Below are positions 50,639 through 59,639 of a DNA stretch of 64,000 nt, in pieces. Within the stretch, counting starts at the first letter, position 1. Every line of letters starts with the position of its first letter. The translations under genes were made by a program, and so were the position numbers. Source of the DNA: Caulobacteraceae bacterium (GTDB taxonomy: Bacteria > Pseudomonadota > Alphaproteobacteria > Caulobacterales > Caulobacteraceae). The stretch spans positions 1 through 64,000 of the forward strand of contig JAIYCQ010000002.1 of NCBI GenBank assembly GCA_027487945.1. The letters are read 5' to 3'. The notes under the pieces were generated by a model. The model was not told the DNA's origin and did no database searches. It saw only the letters and a list, made by a program, of their open reading frames with translations.

Positions 50639-51880
50639 ATGGCTTTGGACGTCAGTGACAGGGACCGCTGGGCGGCCGCGATCTGTGCGGTCCGACGGCG
50701 GACGACCGACCTCGCCGCGCCCCTGTCGGCCGAGGACCTGCAGGCCCAGGCCATGCCCGACGCCAGCCCCGGCAAGTGGCACCTGGCCCATAGCAGCTGG
50801 TTCTTCGACGCGTTTCTGCTGACGCCGGCCGGCTGCGCGCCCGCGCGCCCGGCCTCGTCGGGTTACCTGTTCAACAGCTACTACGAGGCTGTCGGCGAGC
50901 GACATCCGCGACCGGATCGCGGCCTGATCACCCGCCCGGCGCTGGACGAGATCCTGTCCTGGCGGTCGCGGATCGACGCGGCGCTGGAACGCTTCGTGCG
51001 GGAGGCCGGCGGCGAGCAGTTCCGGGCTGTCGCCCCGCTCATCGAACTGGGCCTGGCCCATGAGGAGCAGCATCAGGAGCTGCTGCTGATGGATACGCTG
51101 GCGCTTCTGGCCCGCCACCCGGACGCGCCCGCCTACCGCACCGACCTGTGCTCTGCGGCCGGCCCGGCCCGGCGCCGCGCCGGCTGGATCGCCCATCCCG
51201 GCGGTCTGGTCGAGACGGGCGCCGGCCCGGACCACTTTGCCTTCGACAACGAGCGCCCGCGCCACAGGACGTGGCTTGAACCCTTTGCGTTGGCCGACCG
51301 GCTGGTGACCAACGGCGAGTGGGGCGAGTTCATCGCCGACGGCGGCTACGCCAACGCCGCCCTGTGGCTGGCCGACGGCTGGGACACGGTCCGACGCGAG
51401 GGCTGGAGAGCGCCGGAGTACTGGCGCGGGGACAGCCAGGCGACGCTGGCCGGGCTGGAGGCGCTGGATCCCGCCGCGCCGGTGCAGCACATCAGCTTCT
51501 ATGAGGCCGAGGCCTTCGCGACCTGGGCCGGCGCCCGCCTGCCGACCGAGGCGGAGTGGGAGGCGCTCGCCGCCGGCCGCTCCACAGCCGGCAACTTCCT
51601 GGACAGCGACATCCTGCGGCCGACCCCGGCCGGCGCCGCCGACCAGCTGTTCGGCGACCTCTGGGAATGGACGGTCAGCGCCTACTCGCCCTACCCGGGC
51701 TTCCGGCCCGCCGCCGGGGCGCTGGGCGAGTACAACGGCAAGTTCATGGCCCGCCAGTTCGTCCTGCGCGGCGGTTGTTGCGCGACGCCCGCGCCCCACA
51801 TCAGGGCGAGCTACCGCAACTTCTTCCATCCCCATCAGCGGTGGATGTTCTCCGGCCTGCGGCTGGCCAAGGATCTCTGA
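50639..51880 (+). CDS. egtB: Ergothioneine biosynthesis protein EgtB
   Basis: A 413-residue non-haem iron sulfoxide synthase. The DinB-like domain supplies the iron ligands His51 (KWHLAHSSWFF) and the H-x3-H pair His141/His145 in LAHEEQHQELLL. The C-terminal formylglycine-generating-like domain has TNGEWGEFIADGGY, GARLPTEAEWEAL and LRGGCCATP. It joins hercynine to a thiol donor with O2. GGGAGGGG precedes ATG 50639. The next gene, egtD, starts within its stop (TGATG). Confidence 0.93.
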   Translation: MALDVSDRDRWAAAICAVRRRTTDLAAPLSAEDLQAQAMPDASPGKWHLAHSSWFFDAFLLTPAGCAPARPASSGYLFNSYYEAVGERHPRPDRGLITRPALDEILSWRSRIDAALERFVREAGGEQFRAVAPLIELGLAHEEQHQELLLMDTLALLARHPDAPAYRTDLCSAAGPARRRAGWIAHPGGLVETGAGPDHFAFDNERPRHRTWLEPFALADRLVTNGEWGEFIADGGYANAALWLADGWDTVRREGWRAPEYWRGDSQATLAGLEALDPAAPVQHISFYEAEAFATWAGARLPTEAEWEALAAGRSTAGNFLDSDILRPTPAGAADQLFGDLWEWTVSAYSPYPGFRPAAGALGEYNGKFMARQFVLRGGCCATPAPHIRASYRNFFHPHQRWMFSGLRLAKDL

Positions 51881-52833
51881 TGAACAAGCCTGTGCTCCTC
51901 GGCGCCGATCTGCAGCGCGCGCTGTTCGCCGCCGATATGGTTGAGGGCCTCTCCGCCGTCCCGAAGGCCACGCCGCCCAAGTGGTTCTATGACGCCGAGG
52001 GCTCGCGCCTGTTCGGCGACATCACCCGGCTGCCCGAATACTATCCGACGCGCACCGAGCGGGCCCTTCTGGCCGGGGTTCGCGGCGACATCGGCAAGGC
52101 CGTCGGCCCCGGTCGCACGGTGGTGGAGTATGGCGCGGGCTCGGGGGACAAGGCGGTGACCCTGCTCCACGGGCTTGAGCGGCCGCGCGGCTATGTCTGT
52201 ATCGAGATCGATCCCGGTGCGGCCCGGGCCACCGCCGAGGAGGTGGCCGGCTGCTTCCCGGACCTGCCGACCCGGGGCGTGGCGGGCGACTTCACGGCGC
52301 TGGACGGCATGACGCTGTCCAGCCCGCAGGGGCCGCGGCTGGGCTTCTTCCCCGGCTCGACGATCGGCAACTTCGATCCGACCGACGCGGCCATGCTGCT
52401 CGCCGACATGCGCGAGCATCTGGGACGCGGCGCGCAGCTGCTGCTCGGCGTCGACCTGGTCAAGGACCCTGACGTGCTCGTCGCGGCCTACGACGACGCG
52501 GCCGGGGTGACGGCGGCGTTCAACCGGAACCTGCTGGTCCGCGCCAACCGCGAGCTGGATGCCGGCTTCGATCTCGATGCCTTCGCCCACGAGGCCCGCT
52601 GGAACCCCGGCGAGTCGCGCATCGAGATGCACCTGCGTGCCATGCGACCGACGTCGGCGCGGCTGGACGGTCGGGTGTTCACCTTCGCCGAGGGTGAGAC
52701 GATCCACACCGAGAGCTCGTACAAATACAGCCGCGCGCGCCTCGACGCCCTGGCCGAGGCCGCCGGCTGGTCGCTGGGGACCGTCTGGACCGACCCGAAA
52801 GGCTGGTTCGCGCTGGCGCTGCTGGAGGGGTAG
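51880..52833 (+). CDS. egtD: L-histidine N(alpha)-methyltransferase EgtD
   Basis: A 317-residue methyltransferase. The SAM site is VVEYGAGSGDKAVTLL, and LPEYYPTRTE, FFPGSTIGNFDP and NPGESRIEMHL are EgtD-family hallmarks. It trimethylates histidine to hercynine, the substrate of EgtB. ATG 51880 overlaps the egtB stop by one base, so the pair is co-translated. egtA, egtC and egtE are not present in the window; the two-gene layout is known in many proteobacteria. Confidence 0.94.
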   Translation: MNKPVLLGADLQRALFAADMVEGLSAVPKATPPKWFYDAEGSRLFGDITRLPEYYPTRTERALLAGVRGDIGKAVGPGRTVVEYGAGSGDKAVTLLHGLERPRGYVCIEIDPGAARATAEEVAGCFPDLPTRGVAGDFTALDGMTLSSPQGPRLGFFPGSTIGNFDPTDAAMLLADMREHLGRGAQLLLGVDLVKDPDVLVAAYDDAAGVTAAFNRNLLVRANRELDAGFDLDAFAHEARWNPGESRIEMHLRAMRPTSARLDGRVFTFAEGETIHTESSYKYSRARLDALAEAAGWSLGTVWTDPKGWFALALLEG

Positions 52834-52835
52834 GT

Positions 52836-52943
52836 GCGTCCTTCGACACGCCGCCTCGCGGCGGCTCAGGAGGACGTATTCAGAAGGCCACCCAACACGT
52901 CATGCCGAGCAGCGCCGAAGGCGCGTGTCGAAGCACGCAGGGC
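52836..52943. repeat. 108-bp palindromic intergenic element, copy B
   Basis: Second copy of the element at 8883-8990, with the same length. It shows GCGTCCTTCGACACGCC at the left, GCTCAGGAGGACGTATT and AACACGTCATGCCGAGC inside, and GGCGCGTGTCGAAGCACGCA at the right. It starts 3 bases after the egtD stop and ends at the base before the stop of the convergent thioesterase. Confidence 0.85.
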
Positions 52944-53762
52944 CTAACCCCGCGGCGGGGTATGGATCATGTGGCCCCCGCCGCTGGCGAGCAGGCGGCC
53001 GTCTTCGCCCCAGACCCGGCCGATCCCGTGGATCAGGCCGCCATGCGATTCCTCCGACCGCGCGTCGCTGAGCAGCCAGTCGACCCCGCCGGGCGCCTGG
53101 TGGAACCAGACCGCCAGGTCGAGGCTCGGCGCGATATAGTTGGCCTCCGCCGGCTGGGCGCGTCGGTGCGCGGGCCATAGCGGCGTGTCGATCAGCACCA
53201 GCGTGCGGGCGCAATCGGCGAAGACGTCCGGGGCCTCGAAGTCCCTGAACCGTTGCCACTGAAGAAGGGGCTCGCCCGGCCTGGTCTGCTCGCCCCACGG
53301 AGTCCACTTCACCGGCCGCGTCTCGAAATTGGCCCAGAACCGATGCTTCGGCGCATCCGCAGGCAGGTAGTGCTCCATCGGATGGAGGTCGGCGGGGAGC
53401 GGCGCCGCCGGCCGGGGCGTCGCCGCCATGCTCGGCCCGTCCTCGCGGTTGGTGGTCCAGACCTGGGCGGTCAGGAACGGCTTGCCGTCCTGCGACAGCT
53501 CCACGGCCAGGCAGGCAGCGGACCGTCCGGCCTTGACCACCCGCACGTCCGCCTGCGCGGGTGCGAACCTGCCGACCGAAAGGTACTGGCAGGAGAAGCT
53601 GGCGGGGCGGTGCCCCTGCGGCGCCCGCATCCCTGCGGCCCGCAGCGCGATCGCCGCGACATAGCCGCCGTTCGGACCCCAGATCTCCCAGTCCTGGCTG
53701 AGGTTGGCGGTCAGGATGCCGTCGATGTCGACGACGGCGGTGTCTTCGTGAAATCGTCCCAT
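52944..53762 (-). CDS. Acyl-CoA thioesterase family protein (TesB-like double hotdog)
   Basis: A 272-residue protein with two hotdog halves. The N-terminal half has NGGYVAAIALRAAGMRAPQG and FSCQYLSVGRFAPAQADVRV; the C-terminal half has LDLAVWFHQAPGGVDWLLSDARSEES. These segments are typical of TesB-related thioesterase-like proteins. It probably hydrolyses acyl-CoA. It lies downstream of a P450 gene on the same strand, 53 bases away. Confidence 0.85.
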   Translation of the reverse strand: MGRFHEDTAVVDIDGILTANLSQDWEIWGPNGGYVAAIALRAAGMRAPQGHRPASFSCQYLSVGRFAPAQADVRVVKAGRSAACLAVELSQDGKPFLTAQVWTTNREDGPSMAATPRPAAPLPADLHPMEHYLPADAPKHRFWANFETRPVKWTPWGEQTRPGEPLLQWQRFRDFEAPDVFADCARTLVLIDTPLWPAHRRAQPAEANYIAPSLDLAVWFHQAPGGVDWLLSDARSEESHGGLIHGIGRVWGEDGRLLASGGGHMIHTPPRG

Positions 53763-53815
53763 GATGCCTTCAATGCACGGATTCCCGTGAGGGAAGGAAA
53801 GGGCTCGGGGACGGT

Positions 53816-55216
53816 TTAATGCCTACCCCCGGGGTGGTGTTGAACCGTCTCCAGGGACTCCAGCCGGAACCAGGGCTCGTGATCCGGCGCCGTCGTCACG
53901 CCGCCGACCGGCATCACCGGGCGATCCGACTCGAGGGACCACTCGAACCGCGCGAGCACGGTCGCCAGGGTGATCGAGGCCTCGGCCATGGCGAAGCTGG
54001 CGCCGATGCAGATGCGCGGGCCGCCGCCGAAGGGCATGTAGGCCGGCTCGGTCACCCAGGGATTGGCCTTGCCGGCGAAGCGGTCGGGCATGAAGGCGGT
54101 GGGGTTTTCCCAGTACAGCCGGTGCCGGTGCAGAACCCAGGGGCTGATCCAGACCAGGCAGCCGGTCTTGAGGCTCTCGCCGCAAAGCACGTCGGGGGTC
54201 ACGACCTGGCGCATGATCATCGGCACCGGCGGGTAGAGGCGCATGGCTTCGAGCAGCACCTGCCGCAGGCGCTGCCAGTTCTGCAGGTCCTCCAGCGCGG
54301 CGACGCGCTCCGGTGGGAAGGCCCGGACCTCGGCGCGCAGGCGGGCCTGCTCGGCGCCGTCGAGGCTCAGCAGGTAGCTGGCCCAGAACAGCAGCCGGGA
54401 GGTGGTCTCGAAACCGGCGAACAGCATGGTGGCGCACTGGTCGCGAACCTCGGCGTCCGACAGCGGCGCGCCGGTGTCCGGGTCGCGCACGGCCAGCAGC
54501 CGGTCGAGCAGGTCGGCATGGTCGGCGGCGGCCGGTCCGGCGCGGCGGGCCGCGACGATGCGGTCGACGGCCGCGAACCAGCGCCTCTGGAACCGTCGAC
54601 GGGCCCCGCCGGCGAAGGCGAAGTCGCTCTCGGCGCGGGCAAACCCGTCCAGGAAGGTCGGCCGCCCGGCCGTGGCGACATAGTCGCTGGCCATGGCCGC
54701 CAGCGCGACCTGCTCCGGTCCCGCCGACAGGGAGAACAGCGAGCGAAGCACCGCCTCCAGCGCCGCCCGGTGGAAGGCGTCGGCCAGATTGGCGCGCGGA
54801 GCCGCCGCCAGCCGGTCGACGAGGCTGTCGGCGGCGGCATGGAAGTGGGGCAACAGCGACTCGACCGTGCCGGGCGTGAAGGCGGGGGCCAGCATCCGGC
54901 GCTGGCCGCGCCAGGCCGCGCCCTCGGCCAGCAGCACGCCCGCGCCGGCCAGAGGCCGCACCGGCCGCACCGCCGCCAGCGGTCGACGGTAGCTGGCCAT
55001 GCTGGTCTGCAGCACCTGCCGCACCCCGGCCGGATCGTTGACCAGCAGGCTGTCGACGCCCAGCACCTTGCGGCGGCCGAACGGGATGTCGAAGGCGTTG
55101 TGCGACCAGTTGCCCAGTGTGTTGCGCAGGGTCTCGATCACCAGGCGCGGCGTCGACAGATCTTCCGGATGCACGTAGGGCGCGGGCGGGACGATCGGTC
55201 GGGCGAGGGCGTCCAT
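53816..55216 (-). CDS. Cytochrome P450 (CYP4/CYP102-like fold family)
   Basis: A 466-residue P450, longer than typical bacterial class I enzymes. The I-helix is MLFAGFETTSRLL, the ExxR is EAMR, PERF-like PDRF precedes the haem loop PFGGGPRICIGASFAMAE with ligand Cys403. The AGxET motif and long C-terminal part are closer to CYP4/CYP102-type fatty-acid hydroxylases than to the 32641 gene. No reductase domain is fused. It is divergent from a thioesterase-like gene and upstream of another, suggesting fatty-acyl hydroxylation (inference). Confidence 0.92.
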   Translation of the reverse strand: MDALARPIVPPAPYVHPEDLSTPRLVIETLRNTLGNWSHNAFDIPFGRRKVLGVDSLLVNDPAGVRQVLQTSMASYRRPLAAVRPVRPLAGAGVLLAEGAAWRGQRRMLAPAFTPGTVESLLPHFHAAADSLVDRLAAAPRANLADAFHRAALEAVLRSLFSLSAGPEQVALAAMASDYVATAGRPTFLDGFARAESDFAFAGGARRRFQRRWFAAVDRIVAARRAGPAAADHADLLDRLLAVRDPDTGAPLSDAEVRDQCATMLFAGFETTSRLLFWASYLLSLDGAEQARLRAEVRAFPPERVAALEDLQNWQRLRQVLLEAMRLYPPVPMIMRQVVTPDVLCGESLKTGCLVWISPWVLHRHRLYWENPTAFMPDRFAGKANPWVTEPAYMPFGGGPRICIGASFAMAEASITLATVLARFEWSLESDRPVMPVGGVTTAPDHEPWFRLESLETVQHHPGGRH

Positions 55217-55323
55217 GGGGACTCCGGAGGGGCCGTGATGTCGACCGGCGTTCTATCAGCTTCAATGCTGCGGCGCAGCGAAAATGAGGTGACGTGCGCG
55301 TAACTTTGGCTAAGACAGCGGCC

Positions 55324-56133
55324 ATGACCAAGCCGTTCTTCGACCTGCGCGGGTCGCACAATCCGCACCGCTGGCACCTGCCGCTGACCCCGCCGATCTG
55401 CGTCGGCCCGCCCGAGCATCTGTTCATGTACGGCGGCGTCGGCCTCGCCGCCTCGATCTCGGCGCTGGAGCAGACCTGCGGCCGGCCGGTGGTCTGGGCC
55501 ACGGCGCAGTACCTGTCCTACGCGCGGCCGCCGTCGGTCGTGGACTTCGACGTCTGGATCTCCAACGCCGGCAAGTACACGACCCAGGCCCGGGTCACCG
55601 CCCATGTCGGCGAGACCGAGGTGGTCAGCGTCATGGCCGCCCTCGGCGCCCGGCCGGACACCCGCGATCACCAGTGGCCGAAGATGCCCGACATCCCGCC
55701 GCCGGACGACTGCCTGCCGGTAATGCTGTGGAGCGACGACGGCGACAACCTGAACCGCCGCATCGAGCGCCGCGCGCCCGATGGCCGATACGACCTCAAG
55801 AACCGCAAGGGCGAGATCAGCGAGGACGGCCGCATGCAGATGTGGCTGCGAACGGTCGAGGATGTGCCGGTCGACGCCGCTCTGCTCGCCGTGTTCGCCG
55901 ACTATGTGCCCTCGGGCTTCGGCCACGCGCTGGGCGTCTGGGCCGGCGGCAACAGCCTGGACAACACCCTGCGCGTCCTGAAGATCGTCCCGACCCGCTG
56001 GGTGCTGGTCGAGATCTCGATCAGCGGCATCCACGCCGGCGTCGGTCATGGCGCCATGAACCTCTTCGCCGAGACCGGCGAGCTGATGGCCGTGGCCAGC
56101 CAGACGGTGATCGTGCGGGTGCGCGGGGACTAG
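55324..56133 (+). CDS. Acyl-CoA thioesterase-like protein (hotdog fold)
   Basis: A 269-residue protein related to TesB-like thioesterases. It has CVGPPEHLFMYGGVGLAASISALEQ, ATAQYLSYARPPSVVDFDVWI and the C-terminal GHGAMNLFAETGELMAVASQ. ATG 55324 (MTKPFFDLRG) is chosen; an upstream GTG at 55294 is less likely. Activity on acyl-CoA is probable but the active-site Asp/Gln pair is not certain. It is divergent from the P450 and shares its stop with the convergent aldolase via CTAG at 56130-56133. Confidence 0.78.
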   Translation: MTKPFFDLRGSHNPHRWHLPLTPPICVGPPEHLFMYGGVGLAASISALEQTCGRPVVWATAQYLSYARPPSVVDFDVWISNAGKYTTQARVTAHVGETEVVSVMAALGARPDTRDHQWPKMPDIPPPDDCLPVMLWSDDGDNLNRRIERRAPDGRYDLKNRKGEISEDGRMQMWLRTVEDVPVDAALLAVFADYVPSGFGHALGVWAGGNSLDNTLRVLKIVPTRWVLVEISISGIHAGVGHGAMNLFAETGELMAVASQTVIVRVRGD

Positions 56134-57008
56134 AGGCCCGCGACCGCCGCCTCGAGCCGGGCCTTCAGGTCGCCATCCAGCGGCAGGATCGGCAGCGGCG
56201 GCCGGGCCTCCGTCAGGCCGAGGTGGTTGGCCGCCGCGTAGGCCGCCCGCATGCCGCCGGCAGCCTTGAATATCTCCCACAGCGGCGCGAAGTCGGCGTC
56301 CAGCCGGTCGGCCTCTGCCCGGTCCCCGCGCAGCGCGGCGGCGGTCAGGGCGGCGGCGCGCGGCGTGAACAGGCCGGCCGAGACGCTGAACCAGGCGTCG
56401 GCGCCCGCCAGCAACCCGTCCTTGCAGCCCCAGTCGCCGCTGTAGCCGATAGTCAGCCGTGGCGCGGCGTCTCGGTACGACTTCAGATCGGCGGCGATGT
56501 CGCCCTTGGGCAGCGGCAATTTGATCGCCGCGACGCTCGGGATCGCCTCGGCCAGCCGCGCGACCAGTTCCGGCCTGAACGCGAAGTTGGTCGTCGACGG
56601 GTTGTTGTAGATGACGATCGGCGTGTCGGTCGCCTCGGCCACGGCCGCGAAGTGGCGGAACACCTCCTCCTCGGTCAGCGGGGTGTAGCTGACCGGAGCC
56701 AGCAGCAGCCCGGCCGCCCCCTCCGCCGCCGCGTCCTTCACCAGCGCCCGGGCGTGGTCGGTGCGCAGCGCGCCGACGCCGGCGATCACCGGCCTGTCGG
56801 CCAGCGCCTCGACCGCGATGGCGGTCGCCCGCCGCCGCTCGTCGCGGTCAAGGAACATGTAGGTCCCGGTGCTGCCCAGCAGCCCCACGGTGTCCGCACC
56901 GCCGGCGGCGATGCGCCGCAGGATCACGCGCAGGTCCGCCTCGATCACCCGCCCTTCGGGCGTCGCGGGCGTGATGGGGAAGGCCGAGAGGCCGGCGAAG
57001 CGGGTCAT
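56130..57008 (-). CDS. Dihydrodipicolinate synthase/N-acetylneuraminate lyase family protein
   Basis: A 292-residue Schiff-base aldolase. The conserved tyrosine is in IVIYNNPSTT, the catalytic lysine in VAAIKLPLP and the substrate loop in GSTGTYMFLDRDER. The third conserved motif G-(D/S)-x-G reads YSGDWGCKDGLL. It starts at ATG 57008. Neighbours give no diaminopimelate context, so it is probably a catabolic keto-acid aldolase rather than DapA. Its stop is shared by CTAG with the convergent gene. Confidence 0.88.
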   Translation of the reverse strand: MTRFAGLSAFPITPATPEGRVIEADLRVILRRIAAGGADTVGLLGSTGTYMFLDRDERRRATAIAVEALADRPVIAGVGALRTDHARALVKDAAAEGAAGLLLAPVSYTPLTEEEVFRHFAAVAEATDTPIVIYNNPSTTNFAFRPELVARLAEAIPSVAAIKLPLPKGDIAADLKSYRDAAPRLTIGYSGDWGCKDGLLAGADAWFSVSAGLFTPRAAALTAAALRGDRAEADRLDADFAPLWEIFKAAGGMRAAYAAANHLGLTEARPPLPILPLDGDLKARLEAAVAGL

Positions 57009-57102
57009 GCTTAGTCCTCCGACGAGCGGCGCATACAGCCCCGCGCCGCCCGAAGGCTCAAGTCATGTTCCGCTTCGGATTGTGTCCGCTGGCTATGCAG
57101 AC

Positions 57103-57888
<786 letters not shown>

Positions 57889-57915
57889 GATGCTTCCCTT
57901 CCCCAGGGTTATGAT

Positions 57916-57931
57916 TCAAACGAATGTTTGA
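57916..57931. promoter_or_regulatory. Palindromic operator TCAAAC-GAAT-GTTTGA
   Basis: A perfect 6-bp dyad with a 4-base spacer in the 137-base divergent gap between the SDR and accA. It overlaps the -35 of the putative accA-facing promoter and lies 28 bases from the SDR start. The AAAC-N4-GTTT shape recalls TetR-type fatty-acid regulators such as PsrA-like proteins. Confidence 0.55.
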
Positions 57932-57956
57932 CACGGCGGGCGGGGGCTTGGCTAGC
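57928..57956 (+). promoter_or_regulatory. Candidate accA promoter
   Basis: TTGACA at 57928-57933, then 17 bases, then GCTAGC at 57951-57956. The -35 is perfect, but the -10 is poor. Its -35 overlaps the palindromic operator, so repression is plausible. The accA ATG is 70 bases downstream. Confidence 0.35.
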
Positions 57957-58025
57957 CGTGCTTGTGCCGGAAAGGCCGTCGCTTTAGGTTCGCGGCCTCT
58001 CAGGGGCGGCCCCGTCAGGCGATTC

Positions 58026-58988
58026 ATGGTTCAGCATTATCTCGAGTTCGAACGGCCCATCGCCGACCTGGAAGGCAAGATCGAGGAGCTGTCGCGGCTC
58101 TCGGAGACCGCCGGGGCCGGATCGTTCGACAGCGAGATCGACGCCCTGCGCACGCGCCTGGGCGAACTGCGCCGCGAATCCTACGCCCGCCTGACGCCCT
58201 GGCAGAAGGCCCAGGTGGCCCGCCATCCCGAGCGCCCCCACTTCGTCGACTACCTCGAAGGGCTTATCGACGAGTTCGTCGAGCTGCGCGGCGACCGCAA
58301 GTTCGCCGACGACCAGGCGATCATGGGCGGCCTCGGCCGCTTCCGGGGCCTGCCCGTGGTGGTCATCGGCCAGGAGAAGGGCCACGACACCACCACCCGC
58401 CTGAAGCACAACTTCGGCATGGCCCGGCCCGAGGGCTACCGCAAGGCCGTGCGCCTGATGGACATGGCCGAGCAGTTCAACCTGCCGGTCCTGACCTTTG
58501 TTGACACCGCCGGCGCCTATCCGGGCCTGGGCGCCGAGGAGCGCGGCCAGGCTGAGGCCATCGCCCGCGGCACCGAGCGCTGCCTGACCCTGAAGGTCCC
58601 GATGATCGCCACGGTCACCGGCGAGGGCATGAGCGGTGGGGCTATCGGCATCGCGGCCGGCAACAAGGTGCTGATCCTCGAGCACGGCATCTATTCGGTG
58701 ATCTCGCCCGAGGGCGCGGCCTCGATCCTGTGGCGCGACGGCGCCCGGGCCAAGGACGCCGCCGAGCAGATGCACATCACCGCCCAGGACCTGATCAAGA
58801 CGGGCGTCGTCGACCGCATCATCGACGAGCCCGCCGGCGGGGCCCACTCCGATCCCGCCGCCTGCGTAAAGGCCGTCGGCGACGCCATCGAGGAGGAGCT
58901 GAAGGCGCTGTCGGAGATGACCGCCGACCAGCTGCTGCGTCAGCGCGCCGACCGCTACTACGCCATCGGACGTCAGGGCCTGTCCTGA
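58026..58988 (+). CDS. accA: Acetyl-CoA carboxylase carboxyltransferase subunit alpha
   Basis: A 320-residue AccA. It begins MVQHYLEFERPIADLEGKIE and includes HFVDYLEGLIDEFVELRGDRKFADD, FGMARPEGYRKAVRLMDMAE and MSGGAIGIAAG. With AccD it transfers CO2 from carboxybiotin to acetyl-CoA, the first step in fatty-acid synthesis. No accB, accC or accD is nearby. The start is ATG 58026; the frame extends upstream but without family sequence. Confidence 0.96.
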   Translation: MVQHYLEFERPIADLEGKIEELSRLSETAGAGSFDSEIDALRTRLGELRRESYARLTPWQKAQVARHPERPHFVDYLEGLIDEFVELRGDRKFADDQAIMGGLGRFRGLPVVVIGQEKGHDTTTRLKHNFGMARPEGYRKAVRLMDMAEQFNLPVLTFVDTAGAYPGLGAEERGQAEAIARGTERCLTLKVPMIATVTGEGMSGGAIGIAAGNKVLILEHGIYSVISPEGAASILWRDGARAKDAAEQMHITAQDLIKTGVVDRIIDEPAGGAHSDPAACVKAVGDAIEEELKALSEMTADQLLRQRADRYYAIGRQGLS

Positions 58989-59029
58989 CTGTAGATCGCC
59001 GTTGCTGGCGCCATCGAGGGGAGGCGGAA

Positions 59030-59533
59030 TTGCTGCAGAGAATGATTGGCCGCAGGCTCGGTCGTCAGGGCGCAAGGGCGACCGTGGTCGTCGCGTCTAT
59101 CGCCGCCCTCATCGCCATGCCGGCCTCGGCGGCGGACCCGGCGGCGGTCAAGGCGCGCTACACGCCTGCCTTCAGCGCCTGCCTGGCCACTGAAGAGAAC
59201 CAAACGACGCTCGGCATGATCGAATGCATGAACGCCGAAATGGCGGTGCAGGACGCCGCCCTCAACGCCGCGTACCGCACCCTGATCGCTGACATGACGC
59301 CGGATCAGAAGGTCGGGCTGAGAAAGGCCCAGCGGGCCTGGATCGCCTTCCGGGACGCCGACTGCAGCGCGCGCTACAGCCGTGACTGGGGCACGTTCTC
59401 GAGCCTCACCTCCAACATGTGCATGCTGCAGCGGACAGTCGAGCGCACGCTTGAACTGCAAGCCTTCGTTCCGGACCTCTCGGCGCCGGCCGACAGCGAG
59501 GATCCGCCCGGGACGGTCGGACTCGTTCCCTGA
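59030..59533 (+). CDS. LprI/DUF1311-type secreted protein
   Basis: A 167-residue protein. TTG 59030 is chosen since AGGGGAGGCGGAA lies 5 bases upstream; ATG 59042 would be 17 bases away. The N-terminus is a signal peptide (ARATVVVASIAALIAMPASA). The mature part has the DUF1311/LprI pattern: CLATEENQTTLGMIECMNAE, LNAAYRTLIADMTPDQKVGLRKAQRAW and the Cys of FRDADCSARYS and NMCMLQRT. LprI from mycobacteria inhibits lysozyme; whether this homologue does so is unknown. It is 41 bases after accA. Confidence 0.85.
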   Translation: MLQRMIGRRLGRQGARATVVVASIAALIAMPASAADPAAVKARYTPAFSACLATEENQTTLGMIECMNAEMAVQDAALNAAYRTLIADMTPDQKVGLRKAQRAWIAFRDADCSARYSRDWGTFSSLTSNMCMLQRTVERTLELQAFVPDLSAPADSEDPPGTVGLVP

Positions 59534-59639
59534 CCACAGCGGGGCCGCGCCCACGGCGCCGGATTGACGCACCCCGGCACCCTTAACGGTTGCTTTAACT
59601 CCCTCGCCGATAGCCTCGACCGAGGGCAGGAGCCAGGGC

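Noticed and set aside
46177..50775. Very long open frame (about 1500 codons) antisense to the RTX gene
   Set aside because: It mirrors the repetitive, GC-rich codons of the RTX repeats; the translation is low-complexity Val/Ala/Asp/Gly with no family match, and it overlaps egtB and the lyase region.
59583..59598. TTAA-N8-TTAA as a full CtrA box before the unusual receiver
   Set aside because: The known CtrA consensus has a 7-base spacer; here it is 8, so it is mentioned only as a near match.
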